From positions 79,273-143,272 of the forward strand of contig NZ_FRFE01000016.1 of NCBI RefSeq assembly GCF_900143695.1: a stretch of DNA of 64,000 bases. The letters run 5' to 3'. Source of the DNA: Desulfopila aestuarii DSM 18488 (GTDB taxonomy: Bacteria > Desulfobacterota > Desulfobulbia > Desulfobulbales > Desulfocapsaceae). Under the pieces are notes generated by a model. It was not told the origin of the DNA. It saw only the letters and a program-made list of their open reading frames with translations, and made no database searches. The number at the start of each line of letters is the position of its first letter. Positions within the stretch are counted from its first letter, which is position 1. The position numbers and the translations under genes are program-made. Of the stretch, positions 7,308 through 16,599 are shown in pieces.

Positions 7308-9944
7308 ATGTCCTTTCGCAATAAACTCTCCATCGCCTTCTCTCTGGTTCTGCTGCTGACCGTCATCGTCTCCTTGACCAGCTGGTGGGGCATGCAAAAC
7401 GCTCTCGACAGCCAGAAAGAGGTGTATGGTTTCCAGAACCATATTGAGCGCACCTTCAGCGCCATGAACAGGCAGGAACAGGCGTTCACCGCCGAGGAAA
7501 CCACCAGCCACTCCCATCTTGTCTTCGATCATATTGCGGAAATGAGGCCGCAGATAGAAAAAATACAATATGGAGAAAAAGACCAACTGCAACGAGAGCA
7601 GCTGGCTGTTGTCCTTGTCATGCTCGAAAACTATGAGAAAGCATTTTCACTCTATGTGCAGCAAAATCTCGAGATGCAGACAATTCGCAGCCGTATGGAG
7701 CAGGAGGCCGGCCGGCTCCATAGTCAAGTGGATGAGCTCGTTCTGGAGTCGCCCCTGGGTAAGGAAATCGACCATCTGGCTATCACAGCACTACTCCACC
7801 AAAAAGAATACGCCCTTACCCACCGAGTCGAATCGTATCAGCAACTGACAGAAACCATCGCGCTCCTCCATCAACGGATAGTATCCTTGCGGCAAAAACA
7901 GCCGGAAGACAGTGTCAATCTTCTCGCATTTCGTATCGACAAGACAGCAACGACTTTCGGCACCATTTTCAAACAGTTCGCAACGCAACAGGAAAATGCC
8001 GCGATTGCCCATGACAATCTGAGAAATGCGTTCACCCGGCTCAGTGAGGAATTCAGCCGGGCAGTTGCCACCAAAACCAATCTGGTCAATCAACACATTG
8101 CCGGCTTGCAGGCCCTCACTATCAGCACCGCCTTGCTGGCGGTGATGCTCAGTATCGCCGCGACACTGCTGCTCTCAGAGTTCATCACCCGCCCAATCGA
8201 TCTCTTGAAAAAATCCGCTCTGCGTATCGTCAGCGGCGACCTTTCCACCTCAGTGGAGATTCGTTCCAAAGATGAAATCGGCCAACTGGGTGAGCTGTTC
8301 AACACCATGACGGACAGACTACGCGCTAACTTCGAGGAGTTGAACAAATATCGGGACAGACTTGAAGATCTTGTCAAGGAACGAACCCATGAACTGGAAT
8401 TGGAGATCATTGAACGTAAGGAAACTGAAAAGGAACTGGCCGCTTCGGAACAACGGTTCAGGACAATTTTTGACAACTCCAATGACGGCGTTTTGATTGT
8501 CGAACCAATATCAGGGATGTTTGTCGTCGCCAACAACACCATCTGCAACATGCTCGGGTACGCTGAACATGAACTGCTGTCCCTCGTAGCCATGGATATC
8601 CACCCTCCCCAGGACCGGGAGTGGGTCAGGATGGAATTTCAAAAATGCGCCGAAGGAACATCAACCATCGCAAAGGACATACCGATTCTCTGCAAGGATG
8701 GCACGGTCTTTCCAGCCGAGATCACCGCAGCGTTTATTAACATCGGTGAACAAAAATATATGCTCGGTAGCTTCAGGGATATTTCTGAAAGAAAAGCCGC
8801 GGAGGAAGAACGGCTCAAAATCCGAAAGCTTGAGTCAGTCGGCGTTCTGGCTGGCGGCATTGCCCATGACTTCAACAATATCCTGGCGGCGATTCTTGGC
8901 AATGTCAGTCTCACTATGGCCTATACCGATCAGGACGACAAGCGGTTCCCTCTTCTAAAAGAGCTGGAAAAGGCTTCTCTCCGGGCCCGCGATCTCACCC
9001 AGCAGTTGCTCACCTTCTCTAAAGGTGGCGAACCGGTCAAAGAGCTCACCTCGGTTACGGAAATCATCCGGGAATCTGCCAGCTTCATTCTCCGGGGCAG
9101 TAATGTCCGTTGTGATTTCAATTTTGCCGAAAACCTATGGAACGCTGAAGTCGATGCCGGCCAGATAAGCCAGGTTATTCAAAATATCGTCGTCAACGCC
9201 AGGTACGCCATGCCGGACGGTGGGGTTGTCACCATCACCTGCCGGAACACCATTCCCTCCCCGGCCATGTCCGAAGCCCTTGCAGGCCAGAACTGCCTGG
9301 AAATCACTCTTACCGATAATGGACCGGGCATAGCACCGGAACAGATCGAACGGATATTCGACCCGTACTTCACCACCAAAAAAAGTGGCAGTGGCCTGGG
9401 ACTGGCCATTACCCATTCCATCATTCGCAAACATAATGGGGCTATATCGGTGCAGTCATCACCAGGGAAAGGGACCAGCTTCACCATCCTGCTGCCTGCT
9501 CTTGACACCATCCTGCCCCCTGTAAAGACCCAGGATCAGACTCTGCCGCGCACAGCAGCCGGAACTATCATGGTGATGGACGATGAAGCACCAGTTCGTG
9601 ATATCACACGGCAGTTACTGAGCCATCTGGGCTACTCGGTCATAACTGTTGCAGACGGCAATGAGGCCATCGATGTCTATCAGCAGCATCTGAACAACGA
9701 CAACAGAGTGGACCTCGTCATCATGGATCTCACCATCCCGGGCGGGATGGGTGGCAAAGAAGCGGCAGAAAAGATTCTGGCCATGGATCCAACGGCAAGA
9801 CTCATTGTCTCCAGCGGTTATTCCCAAGACCCGATCATGGCCAACTACGCCTTGTTCGGTTTCCGGGGCTTTCTCTCAAAACCTTTTCATCTAAAGGATT
9901 TGCAGCACGTTCTTGAACAAACTCTTCGGCTGGACGGCAGGTAA
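7308..9944 (+). CDS. Hybrid sensor histidine kinase (HAMP-PAS-HisKA-HATPase-REC)
   Basis: An 878-residue inner-membrane protein. A membrane helix at about 8-28 and another at about 265-288 flank a helical periplasmic domain. HAMP follows (ITRPIDLLKKSALRIVSGDL), then a coiled coil, a PAS domain (from SEQRFRTIFDNSNDGVLIVE), the phosphoacceptor box [16 protein letters not shown] with His520, the ATPase lobe (DNGPGIAPEQ, GSGLGLAI), and a receiver domain with DDEAP and phosphoacceptor Asp807 (VIMDLTIPGG). It sits 6 bp after the solute-binding protein, so the pair is probably one signalling unit. No DNA-binding output domain or separate response regulator is adjacent; the phosphorelay target is unknown. 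Confidence 0.92.
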   Translation: MSFRNKLSIAFSLVLLLTVIVSLTSWWGMQNALDSQKEVYGFQNHIERTFSAMNRQEQAFTAEETTSHSHLVFDHIAEMRPQIEKIQYGEKDQLQREQLAVVLVMLENYEKAFSLYVQQNLEMQTIRSRMEQEAGRLHSQVDELVLESPLGKEIDHLAITALLHQKEYALTHRVESYQQLTETIALLHQRIVSLRQKQPEDSVNLLAFRIDKTATTFGTIFKQFATQQENAAIAHDNLRNAFTRLSEEFSRAVATKTNLVNQHIAGLQALTISTALLAVMLSIAATLLLSEFITRPIDLLKKSALRIVSGDLSTSVEIRSKDEIGQLGELFNTMTDRLRANFEELNKYRDRLEDLVKERTHELELEIIERKETEKELAASEQRFRTIFDNSNDGVLIVEPISGMFVVANNTICNMLGYAEHELLSLVAMDIHPPQDREWVRMEFQKCAEGTSTIAKDIPILCKDGTVFPAEITAAFINIGEQKYMLGSFRDISERKAAEEERLKIRKLESVGVLAGGIAHDFNNILAAILGNVSLTMAYTDQDDKRFPLLKELEKASLRARDLTQQLLTFSKGGEPVKELTSVTEIIRESASFILRGSNVRCDFNFAENLWNAEVDAGQISQVIQNIVVNARYAMPDGGVVTITCRNTIPSPAMSEALAGQNCLEITLTDNGPGIAPEQIERIFDPYFTTKKSGSGLGLAITHSIIRKHNGAISVQSSPGKGTSFTILLPALDTILPPVKTQDQTLPRTAAGTIMVMDDEAPVRDITRQLLSHLGYSVITVADGNEAIDVYQQHLNNDNRVDLVIMDLTIPGGMGGKEAAEKILAMDPTARLIVSSGYSQDPIMANYALFGFRGFLSKPFHLKDLQHVLEQTLRLDGR

Positions 9945-10004
9945 CAGCGAGATGCTAAGCGCCCATGAAAAAAAAACGCTTTTCATGCCATTTTCAGAGA
10001 ATTA

Positions 10005-11075
10005 TCAATCTTCTTTCTTCAGCACATCGTCATATTTTCGGATCATCCCACGCAACTGATCGTAACTCAATCCCAACATCTTCGCCGCCTTGCGCTGATT
10101 ATAGCGGCTCTCCACCAGCGCTTTCAGCAACATACCTCGTTCCAGTTCTTTCACTGCCTCCTTTAGCGGCAGTACGCCAAAAGTATCGAACAGTGTTGTC
10201 TGCGCCTCAGCGGGCGCGGACCCGCTCTTTTTCACACCTTCATGGAAAGTCGTTCCATACGGCGAGATAAACGGATCGAAAACGATCTGATCGATAACAT
10301 CATCATCGGCGGAATAGACCGCCCGCTCTACCACATTTTTCAGCTCCCTGATATTGCCAGGCCAACCATACTCCTGCAGCGCGGCTATCGCCCGTCCAGA
10401 GAACTCGGGAATCTTTTCAAGGCCAAGTTCATAGGCCATCCTGCCGGCGAAATGGCGGGCCAGCAGCATGATATCCTCCTCCCGGGCTCGCAGCGGCGGC
10501 AGAAAGAGTACTTCAAAGGACAACCGATCCAGCAAGTCCCTTTTGAATTCCCCCTTCTGCGCCAGCGCCGGCAGGTCGGCGTTGGTGGCGCCAACGATGC
10601 GGACATCCACCTCCACCGATGTGGTCGATCCCACCCGTTCAAAAGAATTGTACTCGACAACTCGCAGGATCTTCTCCTGTGCCTCCATGGGAATATTACC
10701 AATCTCATCGAGAAAGAGGGTGCCACCGCTGGCTGCCTCAAATCGGCCGCTTCGACGCACTTCAGCCCCAGTAAACGCCCCTTTTTCATAGCCAAACAGC
10801 TCGGACTCGATCAGATTCGGCGACAAGGCCGCACAGTTTAAGGTCACGCAAGGCCCGGACCAGCGCTGGGAGAGAAAATGGAGCCTGCGCGCCGCCAGCT
10901 CCTTGCCCGTTCCCCGTTCACCGATAAGCAGCACCGGCCTATCCACCCGGGCAACCCGTGATAACTGCTCCTGAAACTGCAGAAACGGCTCCGACTGCCC
11001 CAAAGCCTCACCCGGTGCATTTGCCGGGCTGGCATAACTTGTTCCTTTTCGTGCCCTGCCCATAGATGTTGGCAT
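10005..11075 (-). CDS. pspF: Sigma-54-dependent activator of the psp operon
   Basis: A 356-residue enhancer-binding protein lacking an N-terminal receiver domain, as in PspF. It has Walker A GERGTGKE, the sigma-54 contact loop GAFTGA (in [11 protein letters not shown]), Walker [11 protein letters not shown], the arginine-finger region and a C-terminal Fis-type helix-turn-helix ([20 protein letters not shown]). It is divergent from pspABC, with a sigma-54 promoter in the shared intergenic region. In the known system PspF activates psp transcription and is inhibited by PspA when the membrane is not stressed. This is the standard arrangement. Confidence 0.93.
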   Translation of the reverse strand: MPTSMGRARKGTSYASPANAPGEALGQSEPFLQFQEQLSRVARVDRPVLLIGERGTGKELAARRLHFLSQRWSGPCVTLNCAALSPNLIESELFGYEKGAFTGAEVRRSGRFEAASGGTLFLDEIGNIPMEAQEKILRVVEYNSFERVGSTTSVEVDVRIVGATNADLPALAQKGEFKRDLLDRLSFEVLFLPPLRAREEDIMLLARHFAGRMAYELGLEKIPEFSGRAIAALQEYGWPGNIRELKNVVERAVYSADDDVIDQIVFDPFISPYGTTFHEGVKKSGSAPAEAQTTLFDTFGVLPLKEAVKELERGMLLKALVESRYNQRKAAKMLGLSYDQLRGMIRKYDDVLKKED

Positions 11076-11190
11076 ATTTCACCAATATTGAGTGTTAAAA
11101 TATATTTATTAGCCATATATACCATATGACTCAATTGCCGTCAAAGCCGCATCGCATTGTTTTTCCGTGTTTTTGTTTTTTTCTTTCTTC

Positions 11191-11206
11191 CGGCACACCT
11201 CATGCA
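11191..11206 (+). promoter_or_regulatory. Sigma-54 promoter of pspABC
   Basis: CGGCACACCTCATGCA has the invariant GG-N10-GC spacing (GG at 11192-11193, GC at 11204-11205) and fits the -24/-12 consensus with two mismatches. It lies 44 bp before the pspA ATG, on the strand opposite pspF. The upstream intergenic DNA should hold PspF sites, but none could be defined by eye. Confidence 0.8.
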
Positions 11207-11249
11207 GTATTAACGACAAAGCACAATCCCTATAACACTGGAGGATACC

Positions 11250-11915
11250 ATGGGAATATTCACACGATTTGCCGATATCGTCAGTTCAAACATCAATGCC
11301 ATGCTGGACCGGGCGGAAGATCCGGAAAAAATGATCAAAATGATGGTCCGGGAAATGGAGGACACCCTGGTGGAGCTCAAGTCGTCCTGTGCCGGTGTTA
11401 TCGCCGACAGAAAGAAACTGGAGCGCCGGCTTGATGAGATCGCTTCACAGCGGGATCTATGGGCGGAGCGGGCCGACCTGGCTGTTGCCAGGGGCCGAGA
11501 CGACCTGGCCAGAGAAGCGTTACTTGAAAAAAGACGATTTGGAGAACTTGTCGAAACTTTGCAGGCGGAAATTGCCGACCACAGCGGCCTGATCGAACAA
11601 TATCACGGTGACATCCAGGAACTGGAGCAGAAGCTCACCACCGCCAAAGAAAAAAAGCGGATACTGGTACAACGCCACAAGCGGGCCAGCGGCAAAAAAC
11701 GAGCCCAGAGCGATATCCGCAGAATGGACAGCGTCGACACCATGCGCCGCTTTGAAGACCTTGAGCGCCGCATCGACAGCATGGAGGCTGAAGCGGATAT
11801 GGTCAACTTTGGCAAACAGCCGACTCTTGACGAAGAATTTGACAATCTCGCCACCGATGATGAGATTGAACGTGAGCTTGCCGAAATGAAAGCTGCCAGA
11901 AAACCGGCAGCGTAA
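11250..11915 (+). CDS. pspA: Phage shock protein A
   Basis: A 221-residue, almost entirely helical coiled-coil protein of the PspA/IM30 (ESCRT-III-like) family. The N-terminus MGIFTRFADIVSSNINAMLD is the amphipathic helix that binds stressed membranes, and EDPEKMIKMMVREMEDTLVE is the family signature. In the known system it oligomerises on damaged inner membrane and, when idle, binds and blocks PspF. CTGGAGG precedes the ATG. It is first in the pspA-pspB-pspC operon driven by a sigma-54 promoter. Confidence 0.95.
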   Translation: MGIFTRFADIVSSNINAMLDRAEDPEKMIKMMVREMEDTLVELKSSCAGVIADRKKLERRLDEIASQRDLWAERADLAVARGRDDLAREALLEKRRFGELVETLQAEIADHSGLIEQYHGDIQELEQKLTTAKEKKRILVQRHKRASGKKRAQSDIRRMDSVDTMRRFEDLERRIDSMEAEADMVNFGKQPTLDEEFDNLATDDEIERELAEMKAARKPAA

Positions 11916-11960
11916 CCACGTATACAGCAACCATCTTCGTCTAGTCGGAGCACATCTGCC

Positions 11961-12212
11961 ATGAACACCGTTATAATCGTCGCTATCGTCTTCGGATCGA
12001 TCCTTACCTTTGCTGCGCTTGTCTGCGGCACGGTGCTGGCCATTGTCAAAATGCGCAATTCAGGCCTCTCCAAAGGCGGACGAGGGTCGCAGAGCGACGA
12101 GGCGCGGATCATCCAGGAAATCTATCAGGGCCTGTCGCACATGGAACAACGGATTGACGCACTGGAGACAATCCTCATGGACAGCCAGAAAAATAAAGGA
12201 TACGAAAAATGA
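11961..12212 (+). CDS. pspB: Phage shock protein B-like membrane protein
   Basis: An 83-residue protein with one N-terminal membrane helix (residues about 3-27) and a charged, coiled-coil-prone tail (IYQGLSHMEQRIDALETIL) typical of PspB. With PspC it senses inner-membrane stress and draws PspA away from PspF. It lies between pspA and pspC and overlaps the pspC start by 4 bp, so the two are probably translationally coupled. It is somewhat longer at the N-terminus than E. coli PspB, but the family call by context is secure. Confidence 0.85.
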   Translation: MNTVIIVAIVFGSILTFAALVCGTVLAIVKMRNSGLSKGGRGSQSDEARIIQEIYQGLSHMEQRIDALETILMDSQKNKGYEK

Positions 12213-12586
12213 GAAAATGTCTACGCAATGGCGGTATCTACCGCTCACGAGATGGCGTTCTCCTCGGTGTCTGCCGAGGCATTGCCGACTACTACGATCT
12301 GTCGGTGTTCTGGATACGGCTGGGCCTTGTCATCGTCTTTCTCTTAAGTGGCTTCTGGCCGGTGATCGGTATCTACATCGTCGCGGCCCTTCTCATGAAG
12401 CCGAGACCTGTGAAGCCGATCGAAAACGAGGAAGAACAGGAATTCTACGACAGCTACGTCAACTCCCCCAAGAACGCAGCCCAGCGACTCAGACGAAAGT
12501 TCGAGAATCTCGAAAGAAGAATCCGGCGGATGGAAGACAAGGTCACCGGCCGCGATTACGAATGGGAACGTAAGTTCAATTCATAA
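12209..12586 (+). CDS. pspC: Phage shock protein C
   Basis: A 125-residue protein with the PspC domain at about 6-68: GGIYRSRDGVLLGVCRGIAD, then a membrane helix pair and a charged C-terminal coiled coil (RLRRKFENLERRIRRMEDKV). It acts with PspB as the membrane stress sensor of the psp response. The ATG overlaps the end of pspB, and a perfect 13-bp stem-loop follows the stop, closing the operon. Confidence 0.93.
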   Translation: MRKCLRNGGIYRSRDGVLLGVCRGIADYYDLSVFWIRLGLVIVFLLSGFWPVIGIYIVAALLMKPRPVKPIENEEEQEFYDSYVNSPKNAAQRLRRKFENLERRIRRMEDKVTGRDYEWERKFNS

Positions 12587-12595
12587 CCCCCTTCC

Positions 12596-12626
12596 CCGGC
12601 CAGTCGAAACACCTTCGACTGGCCGG
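12596..12626 (+). terminator. Stem-loop after pspC
   Basis: A perfect 13-bp stem (CCGGCCAGTCGAA with TTCGACTGGCCGG) and a 5-nt loop lie 10 bp after the pspC stop. The downstream tract is only moderately T-rich (GTTCCTT), so it may terminate weakly or protect the 3' end. Confidence 0.6.
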
Positions 12627-12838
12627 TTCCTTCCCGACCAAAAAGCCTCGGTTTTTTTCTGTGGACACCGCTCGAGACCCTATCTTTCGCATTCCACATT
12701 TCATCTTGTCGTGGTAATATCGGCTCCTTCAAAGGCAACCGACTATACTCTCGAGCGCCCTTTTCCACAATTTACGTCAACCGACGAAAAGTTACCTTTC
12801 CACACACCATCACTATCCATTACATTAAGGAGAACGCC

Positions 12839-13096
12839 ATGCGCGCGATCATTCTGCAATTGGCCGTATTGGCCTGCACCATGACTCTTATCGGCTGTGC
12901 CATGCAACCAACTGCCACCCCGGAGGTTCCAAAAGGATCACTCACCAAATCCTACAAACTTGTCGATGAGATGGGACGTGAATCCGGTACGCTGGTGTTG
13001 CAGCCCATGGGAAGAGCGGAACTTCGTGATGCCGACGGGAAGCTGATCGGTGTTTTTTCGGCCGAACAAGGCTTCTCGTCTGACGCCAAAAACTAA
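12839..13096 (+). CDS. Small predicted lipoprotein of unknown function
   Basis: An 85-residue protein with a lipoprotein signal: hydrophobic segment MRAIILQLAVLACTMTLIGC, where the lipobox LIGC predicts lipidation at Cys20. The mature part is about 65 residues with a beta-like, repetitive pattern (SGTLVLQPMGRAELRDADGK) and no further cysteines. AAGGAGAA precedes the ATG. It follows the psp operon but is separated by a stem-loop and about 210 bp, so co-regulation is not shown. I do not recognise a named family. Confidence 0.75.
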   Translation: MRAIILQLAVLACTMTLIGCAMQPTATPEVPKGSLTKSYKLVDEMGRESGTLVLQPMGRAELRDADGKLIGVFSAEQGFSSDAKN

Positions 13097-13201
13097 CCCA
13101 GGCCCTATTATTCAAGGGAAAAGATTGCGCTTTGCTCCACCTGCCGGATCTTTCGGGATCAAGGCAAGAGGCTCATCACATACACCTCCAAGGAGAGTCC
13201 C

Positions 13202-14767
13202 GTGAAAAAGAAATCGATTGTCGTCCGCAATGCCACTCTTGATGATGTCCCGGCGATTCTCGAGGTGGCGAAAAAAGCGTATCCGCAATGGTCGGAGTTG
13301 CAGCGAGCAAATGAGCGTAACTACCAGATGCAGATTTCCGCTTTTCCCGAGGGACAGTTTGTCGCGGTAGTCGACGGCAACGTCGTCGGCTACTGCTCCA
13401 GCCTTATCGTCTATCTTGATGACGACTCTCCCTGGTATGCCCATGGCGAAATCACGGGTTTCGGCAGTTTCTCGACCCACAACTATTCAGGCAACACGCT
13501 ATACGGATCTGACATTGCTGTCGACCCCGACTATCAACGCATGGGTGTTTCCAAAAAGCTGTACACTGCCCGGAAATCCCTCTTTAAACGGTACAATCTC
13601 AAGCAAATGATTGCCGGCGGCCGTATCCCAGGCTACAAGCATTACTCCGGCAAAATGAGCGCCAAGGCCTATGTCGCCAAAGTTCTTGCCGGAGAACTGC
13701 AGGACAAGGCGCTGAATGCCCACATGAAAGCCGGCTATGAAGTGCACGGCGTTCATTTCGGTTATATGGACGACGAGCAGTCACTTGGTTACTCGACCCA
13801 TCTGGTCATGCCCAACCCCCGCCATAACCCGACCAAACGAGCTCTCGCAGGTCAGCCAATCAAGCGCACGGTTCGCCGAGCCAGGATTTGTGCAGTCCAG
13901 TACGAAATGCGCAAGATCGCCAGCTGGCAAGAACTCTCGGAACAGGTGGAATATTTTGTCGATACCGCCGATCTCTACGATAGTCACCTCGTTGTCTTCC
14001 CGGAACTCTTTATCGCCCAAATGCTCTGTACCCTCGACCGTACTGCACCCCTGCCAGAACTGGTGAAGGAACTGGCCGACTTCCATGACAAATACATTGA
14101 ACTCTTCACCAGTCTTGCCACCAGCAGGCAAATGATGATTGTGGCGGGTTCAGTGCCAGTACACCAACCCGACGGTTCCATCCGCAACGTCGCGCATCTG
14201 TTCTCAGCCATGGGCAACGTCTACACCCAGGACAAGCTGCACCTGACCCCGGCTGAGGCAACCTACTGGGGGCTTTCCCAGGGAGAAGGGCTGAAGGTTT
14301 TTGATACGCCGCTTGGACGCATTGCGATCCTTATCTGCTATGACATTGAGTTTCCCGAACTTTCTCGAATGCTGGTCGATGCTGGTGTCGACTTGATCGT
14401 GGTTCCCTTTGCCACAGATGAACGAAAGGCCTACCAGCGAGTGCGCTATTGCGCCCAGGCCAGGGCAGTGGAAAACACGATCTATGTGGTGTTGGCGGGT
14501 AACGTGGGCGCCCTCCCACGCAGCCCGGCAATGACCCTGAATTTCGGCCAGGCAGCAATCCTGACCCCCTCAGACTTTGCCTTTCCGATGAATGCGGTGG
14601 CAGCCGAAGGCATCATCAACACCCAGACTGTAGTAATCAGCGACATCGATCTCGGCGCCCTGGAGGTTGAACGGGAGGTCGCCAATGTACGCCCACTCAT
14701 GGATCGCAGGCCGGACATTTATACCATCGAACGGCAAATTCCGATTCAGAAAATCAAGGTGAGCTAA
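13202..14767 (+). CDS. GNAT acetyltransferase - carbon-nitrogen hydrolase fusion
   Basis: A 521-residue two-domain protein starting at GTG (13202) after AAGGAGAG. Residues 1 to about 215 are a GNAT N-acetyltransferase (SDIAVDPDYQRMGVSKKLY is the acetyl-CoA loop). Residues about 225-510 are a nitrilase-superfamily hydrolase with the Glu-Lys-Cys triad visible in FPELFIAQ, DKLHLTPAE and ILICYDIEFPE. Such fusions are known in many bacteria and may modify then cleave a small amide or amine, but the substrate is not established. A HAD phosphatase gene starts 5 bp after its stop and is probably co-transcribed. Confidence 0.92.
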   Translation: MKKKSIVVRNATLDDVPAILEVAKKAYPQWSELQRANERNYQMQISAFPEGQFVAVVDGNVVGYCSSLIVYLDDDSPWYAHGEITGFGSFSTHNYSGNTLYGSDIAVDPDYQRMGVSKKLYTARKSLFKRYNLKQMIAGGRIPGYKHYSGKMSAKAYVAKVLAGELQDKALNAHMKAGYEVHGVHFGYMDDEQSLGYSTHLVMPNPRHNPTKRALAGQPIKRTVRRARICAVQYEMRKIASWQELSEQVEYFVDTADLYDSHLVVFPELFIAQMLCTLDRTAPLPELVKELADFHDKYIELFTSLATSRQMMIVAGSVPVHQPDGSIRNVAHLFSAMGNVYTQDKLHLTPAEATYWGLSQGEGLKVFDTPLGRIAILICYDIEFPELSRMLVDAGVDLIVVPFATDERKAYQRVRYCAQARAVENTIYVVLAGNVGALPRSPAMTLNFGQAAILTPSDFAFPMNAVAAEGIINTQTVVISDIDLGALEVEREVANVRPLMDRRPDIYTIERQIPIQKIKVS

Positions 14768-14772
14768 AGAGC

Positions 14773-15621
14773 ATGGTTCACAAAGAGCAGGACTCCACAA
14801 ACGTCGGGATTGTCTTCACCGATCTCGACGGCACGCTGCTCAACTCAGAGCGAAAGGTCAGTGCAAACAACCTCACCAGCCTCAACCAACTTGGGGAGAA
14901 CGGTATTGTGCGGGTCATCGCCACCGGCCGTTCCCACTATTCTTTTACACGGGTCATAGACGCCTCTTTTCCGGCCGACTACCTGATCTTCTCGTCAGGC
15001 GCCGGAATACTTGACCTGCAAAGCGGCGAACTTCTCTTTTCCGCCAATCTCACCGACCATGATGTCGCTGACATAACCTGCAAACTGCAGGAAGAAGAAG
15101 CCGACTTCATGGTCCATCATCAGGTGCCGGACAACCACCATTTTGTTTATCAGGCTGCAGGAGGCGGCAACAAAGATTTCCGACACCGTATCGACATCTA
15201 TCGTGCTTTTGCCAGGGAATTCGGCAACGGCAATCAGTTCCCCGCGCCAGCCGCCCAGATCATCGCCGTGCTCGAACACGATACGCGGCGTTTTACCCGC
15301 CTTACCTCCTGCTTTGGCCAATATCAGGTAACCCGCACCACATCACCCCTCGATCACCACTCAATGTGGATGGAGATCCACCCCCACAATATCCACAAAG
15401 GCAGCGCAGCCGCCTGGCTCTGCAACCATCTTGACATTGACCCGGCTCATTCGTTGGGTATCGGCAACGACTACAATGATCTCGACCTGCTCGATTTCAC
15501 AGCCCAAAGCTACTTGCTGAAAAACGGTCCGGCTGAGATACATAATCGCTATTGCCTCGCTCGCTCCAATGATGAAGACGGCTTCTGTCATGCTGTCCGA
15601 CATGGCCTCAGCATCCTCTAG
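14773..15621 (+). CDS. HAD-superfamily phosphatase, Cof type
   Basis: A 282-residue cytoplasmic hydrolase. Motif I, FTDLDGTLLNSERKVS, carries the nucleophile Asp and acid/base Asp; motif II is the Thr of VIATGRS; the C-terminal GIGNDYNDLDLL is motif IV binding Mg2+. The Lys of motif III lies in NIHKGSAAAWL. The cap is of the C2 type typical of Cof/YbjI sugar-phosphate phosphatases; the substrate cannot be told from sequence. It is next to the GNAT-nitrilase gene, with a 5-bp gap. Confidence 0.9.
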   Translation: MVHKEQDSTNVGIVFTDLDGTLLNSERKVSANNLTSLNQLGENGIVRVIATGRSHYSFTRVIDASFPADYLIFSSGAGILDLQSGELLFSANLTDHDVADITCKLQEEEADFMVHHQVPDNHHFVYQAAGGGNKDFRHRIDIYRAFAREFGNGNQFPAPAAQIIAVLEHDTRRFTRLTSCFGQYQVTRTTSPLDHHSMWMEIHPHNIHKGSAAAWLCNHLDIDPAHSLGIGNDYNDLDLLDFTAQSYLLKNGPAEIHNRYCLARSNDEDGFCHAVRHGLSIL

Positions 15622-15723
15622 GTTTTTCCTTCTCTCCCACAAATATCAGTAAAAAACTCTAAAACACAGCGCGGGCCATGGCATCCTCTTGCGAGGACAA
15701 AAAGAATTGCCAGACGATGCAGT

Positions 15724-16125
15724 TCATCTAGGCAATGACTGGTAAAACTGCCCAAATTTTTTATCAAGTCCTGTGACATGTTCGGTTACCCATTGGCTCA
15801 ACTCATCCTGAATGCTATTCATGAGTTCCAAGGTCAAACCTGAGTCTTTCAACAAATCCTGCAATTGGGCAAAACGCCGGCCGAAATAGACATGCGCCTT
15901 CTGCTGCTCCTCAATGCCGGGGTACCCCGACTCACGCATATATTTTTCTTCCAACTGAAAGTGCCTGGTCGTATACTGATCAAGTGCTTCCAGCGTTCTC
16001 GCGACATCGCTGCCACGCAAACCAGAATGTAAAGCCTCGGACAATTCCTGAATCAGTTCAAAAAGCCGCTTATGTTGAGCATCAATTACCGGAATACCTA
16101 CGCGATACTCGTTTGACCATTTCAT
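15724..16125 (-). CDS. Bacteriohemerythrin lacking one usual iron ligand
   Basis: A 133-residue single-domain hemerythrin. Ligands present are His18 (DAQHKRLF), His55 and Glu59 (RHFQLEEKYM), His78, His116 (WVTEHVTGLD) and Asp121. The first His of the usual HxxxH motif is Gln74 here (IEEQQKAH), so one of the five expected histidines is missing. Classical bacteriohemerythrins bind O2 reversibly at a di-iron site; loss of one ligand may change reactivity towards O2, peroxide or NO, or open a coordination site. It is a lone gene on the minus strand. Confidence 0.9.
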   Translation of the reverse strand: MKWSNEYRVGIPVIDAQHKRLFELIQELSEALHSGLRGSDVARTLEALDQYTTRHFQLEEKYMRESGYPGIEEQQKAHVYFGRRFAQLQDLLKDSGLTLELMNSIQDELSQWVTEHVTGLDKKFGQFYQSLPR

Positions 16126-16362
16126 ACAATTTGCCAGTTAAAGTTTATGTACCTGCTCCAAGCAACTCCTCTTTTTCGATAGATTAATTGTAGCAGAACA
16201 GTACTAAACAGCAACTCTGGTACCAATCTTATTACAGGAAATACTGGCACTCACTTCTACTTGGACGAACGTGCATTTGCTATTGCGATAAGCATCATTG
16301 AATACGAAGTCATACCGGAGCGAGAAGAACAGATGATGGTGGGGAAACAACGGTCAAAAAGC
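16126..16362. other. Intergenic stretch without a supported gene
   Basis: This lies between the hemerythrin start and the tRNA terminator. A frame open over about 65 codons on the plus strand has no convincing start or ribosome binding site and runs into the terminator; I see no gene here. Confidence 0.4.
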
Positions 16363-16417
16363 AAAAAAAATGCCCGAATCATGTACCACCTTATGCATCA
16401 GGGGCAATGAATCGGGC
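16363..16417 (-). terminator. Rho-independent terminator after tRNA-Met
   Basis: Read on the minus strand, an 11-bp stem (GCCCGATTCAT with ATGATTCGGGC, one mismatch) closes a long loop and is followed by a run of eight T. It sits about 35 bp downstream of the tRNA 3' end. Confidence 0.8.
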
Positions 16418-16451
16418 TTTATGTAAACAATCCCAAAGGATTGGTTGGAAC

Positions 16452-16528
16452 TGGTGGCGATGCAGGGACTTGAACCCCGGACACTACGGATATGAGCCGT
16501 ATGCTCTGACCAGCTGAGCTACATCGCC
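16452..16528 (-). tRNA. tRNA-Met (anticodon CAT), CCA encoded
   Basis: A complete 77-nt cloverleaf. The acceptor stem GGCGATG pairs with CATCGCC, the D arm contains GCTCAGCTGGTCAGAGC, the anticodon arm is TACGG-CTCATAT-CCGTA with CAT at positions 34-36, the T arm contains GGTTCAAGTCC, and CCA is encoded. The overall pattern is like elongator tRNA-Met; CAT could also be a lysidine-modified tRNA-Ile, but the acceptor and D-arm look methionine-like. Confidence 0.92.
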
Positions 16529-16599
16529 TTTTGACAAGGTCCGATTTTATACATTGATCGGCTGATCCTGTCAATCTTTTTTTCACTACTTTTTACAAC

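Noticed and set aside
16204..16410. About 65-codon open frame upstream of tRNA-Met
   Set aside because: No start codon near its beginning and it runs through the tRNA terminator hairpin.
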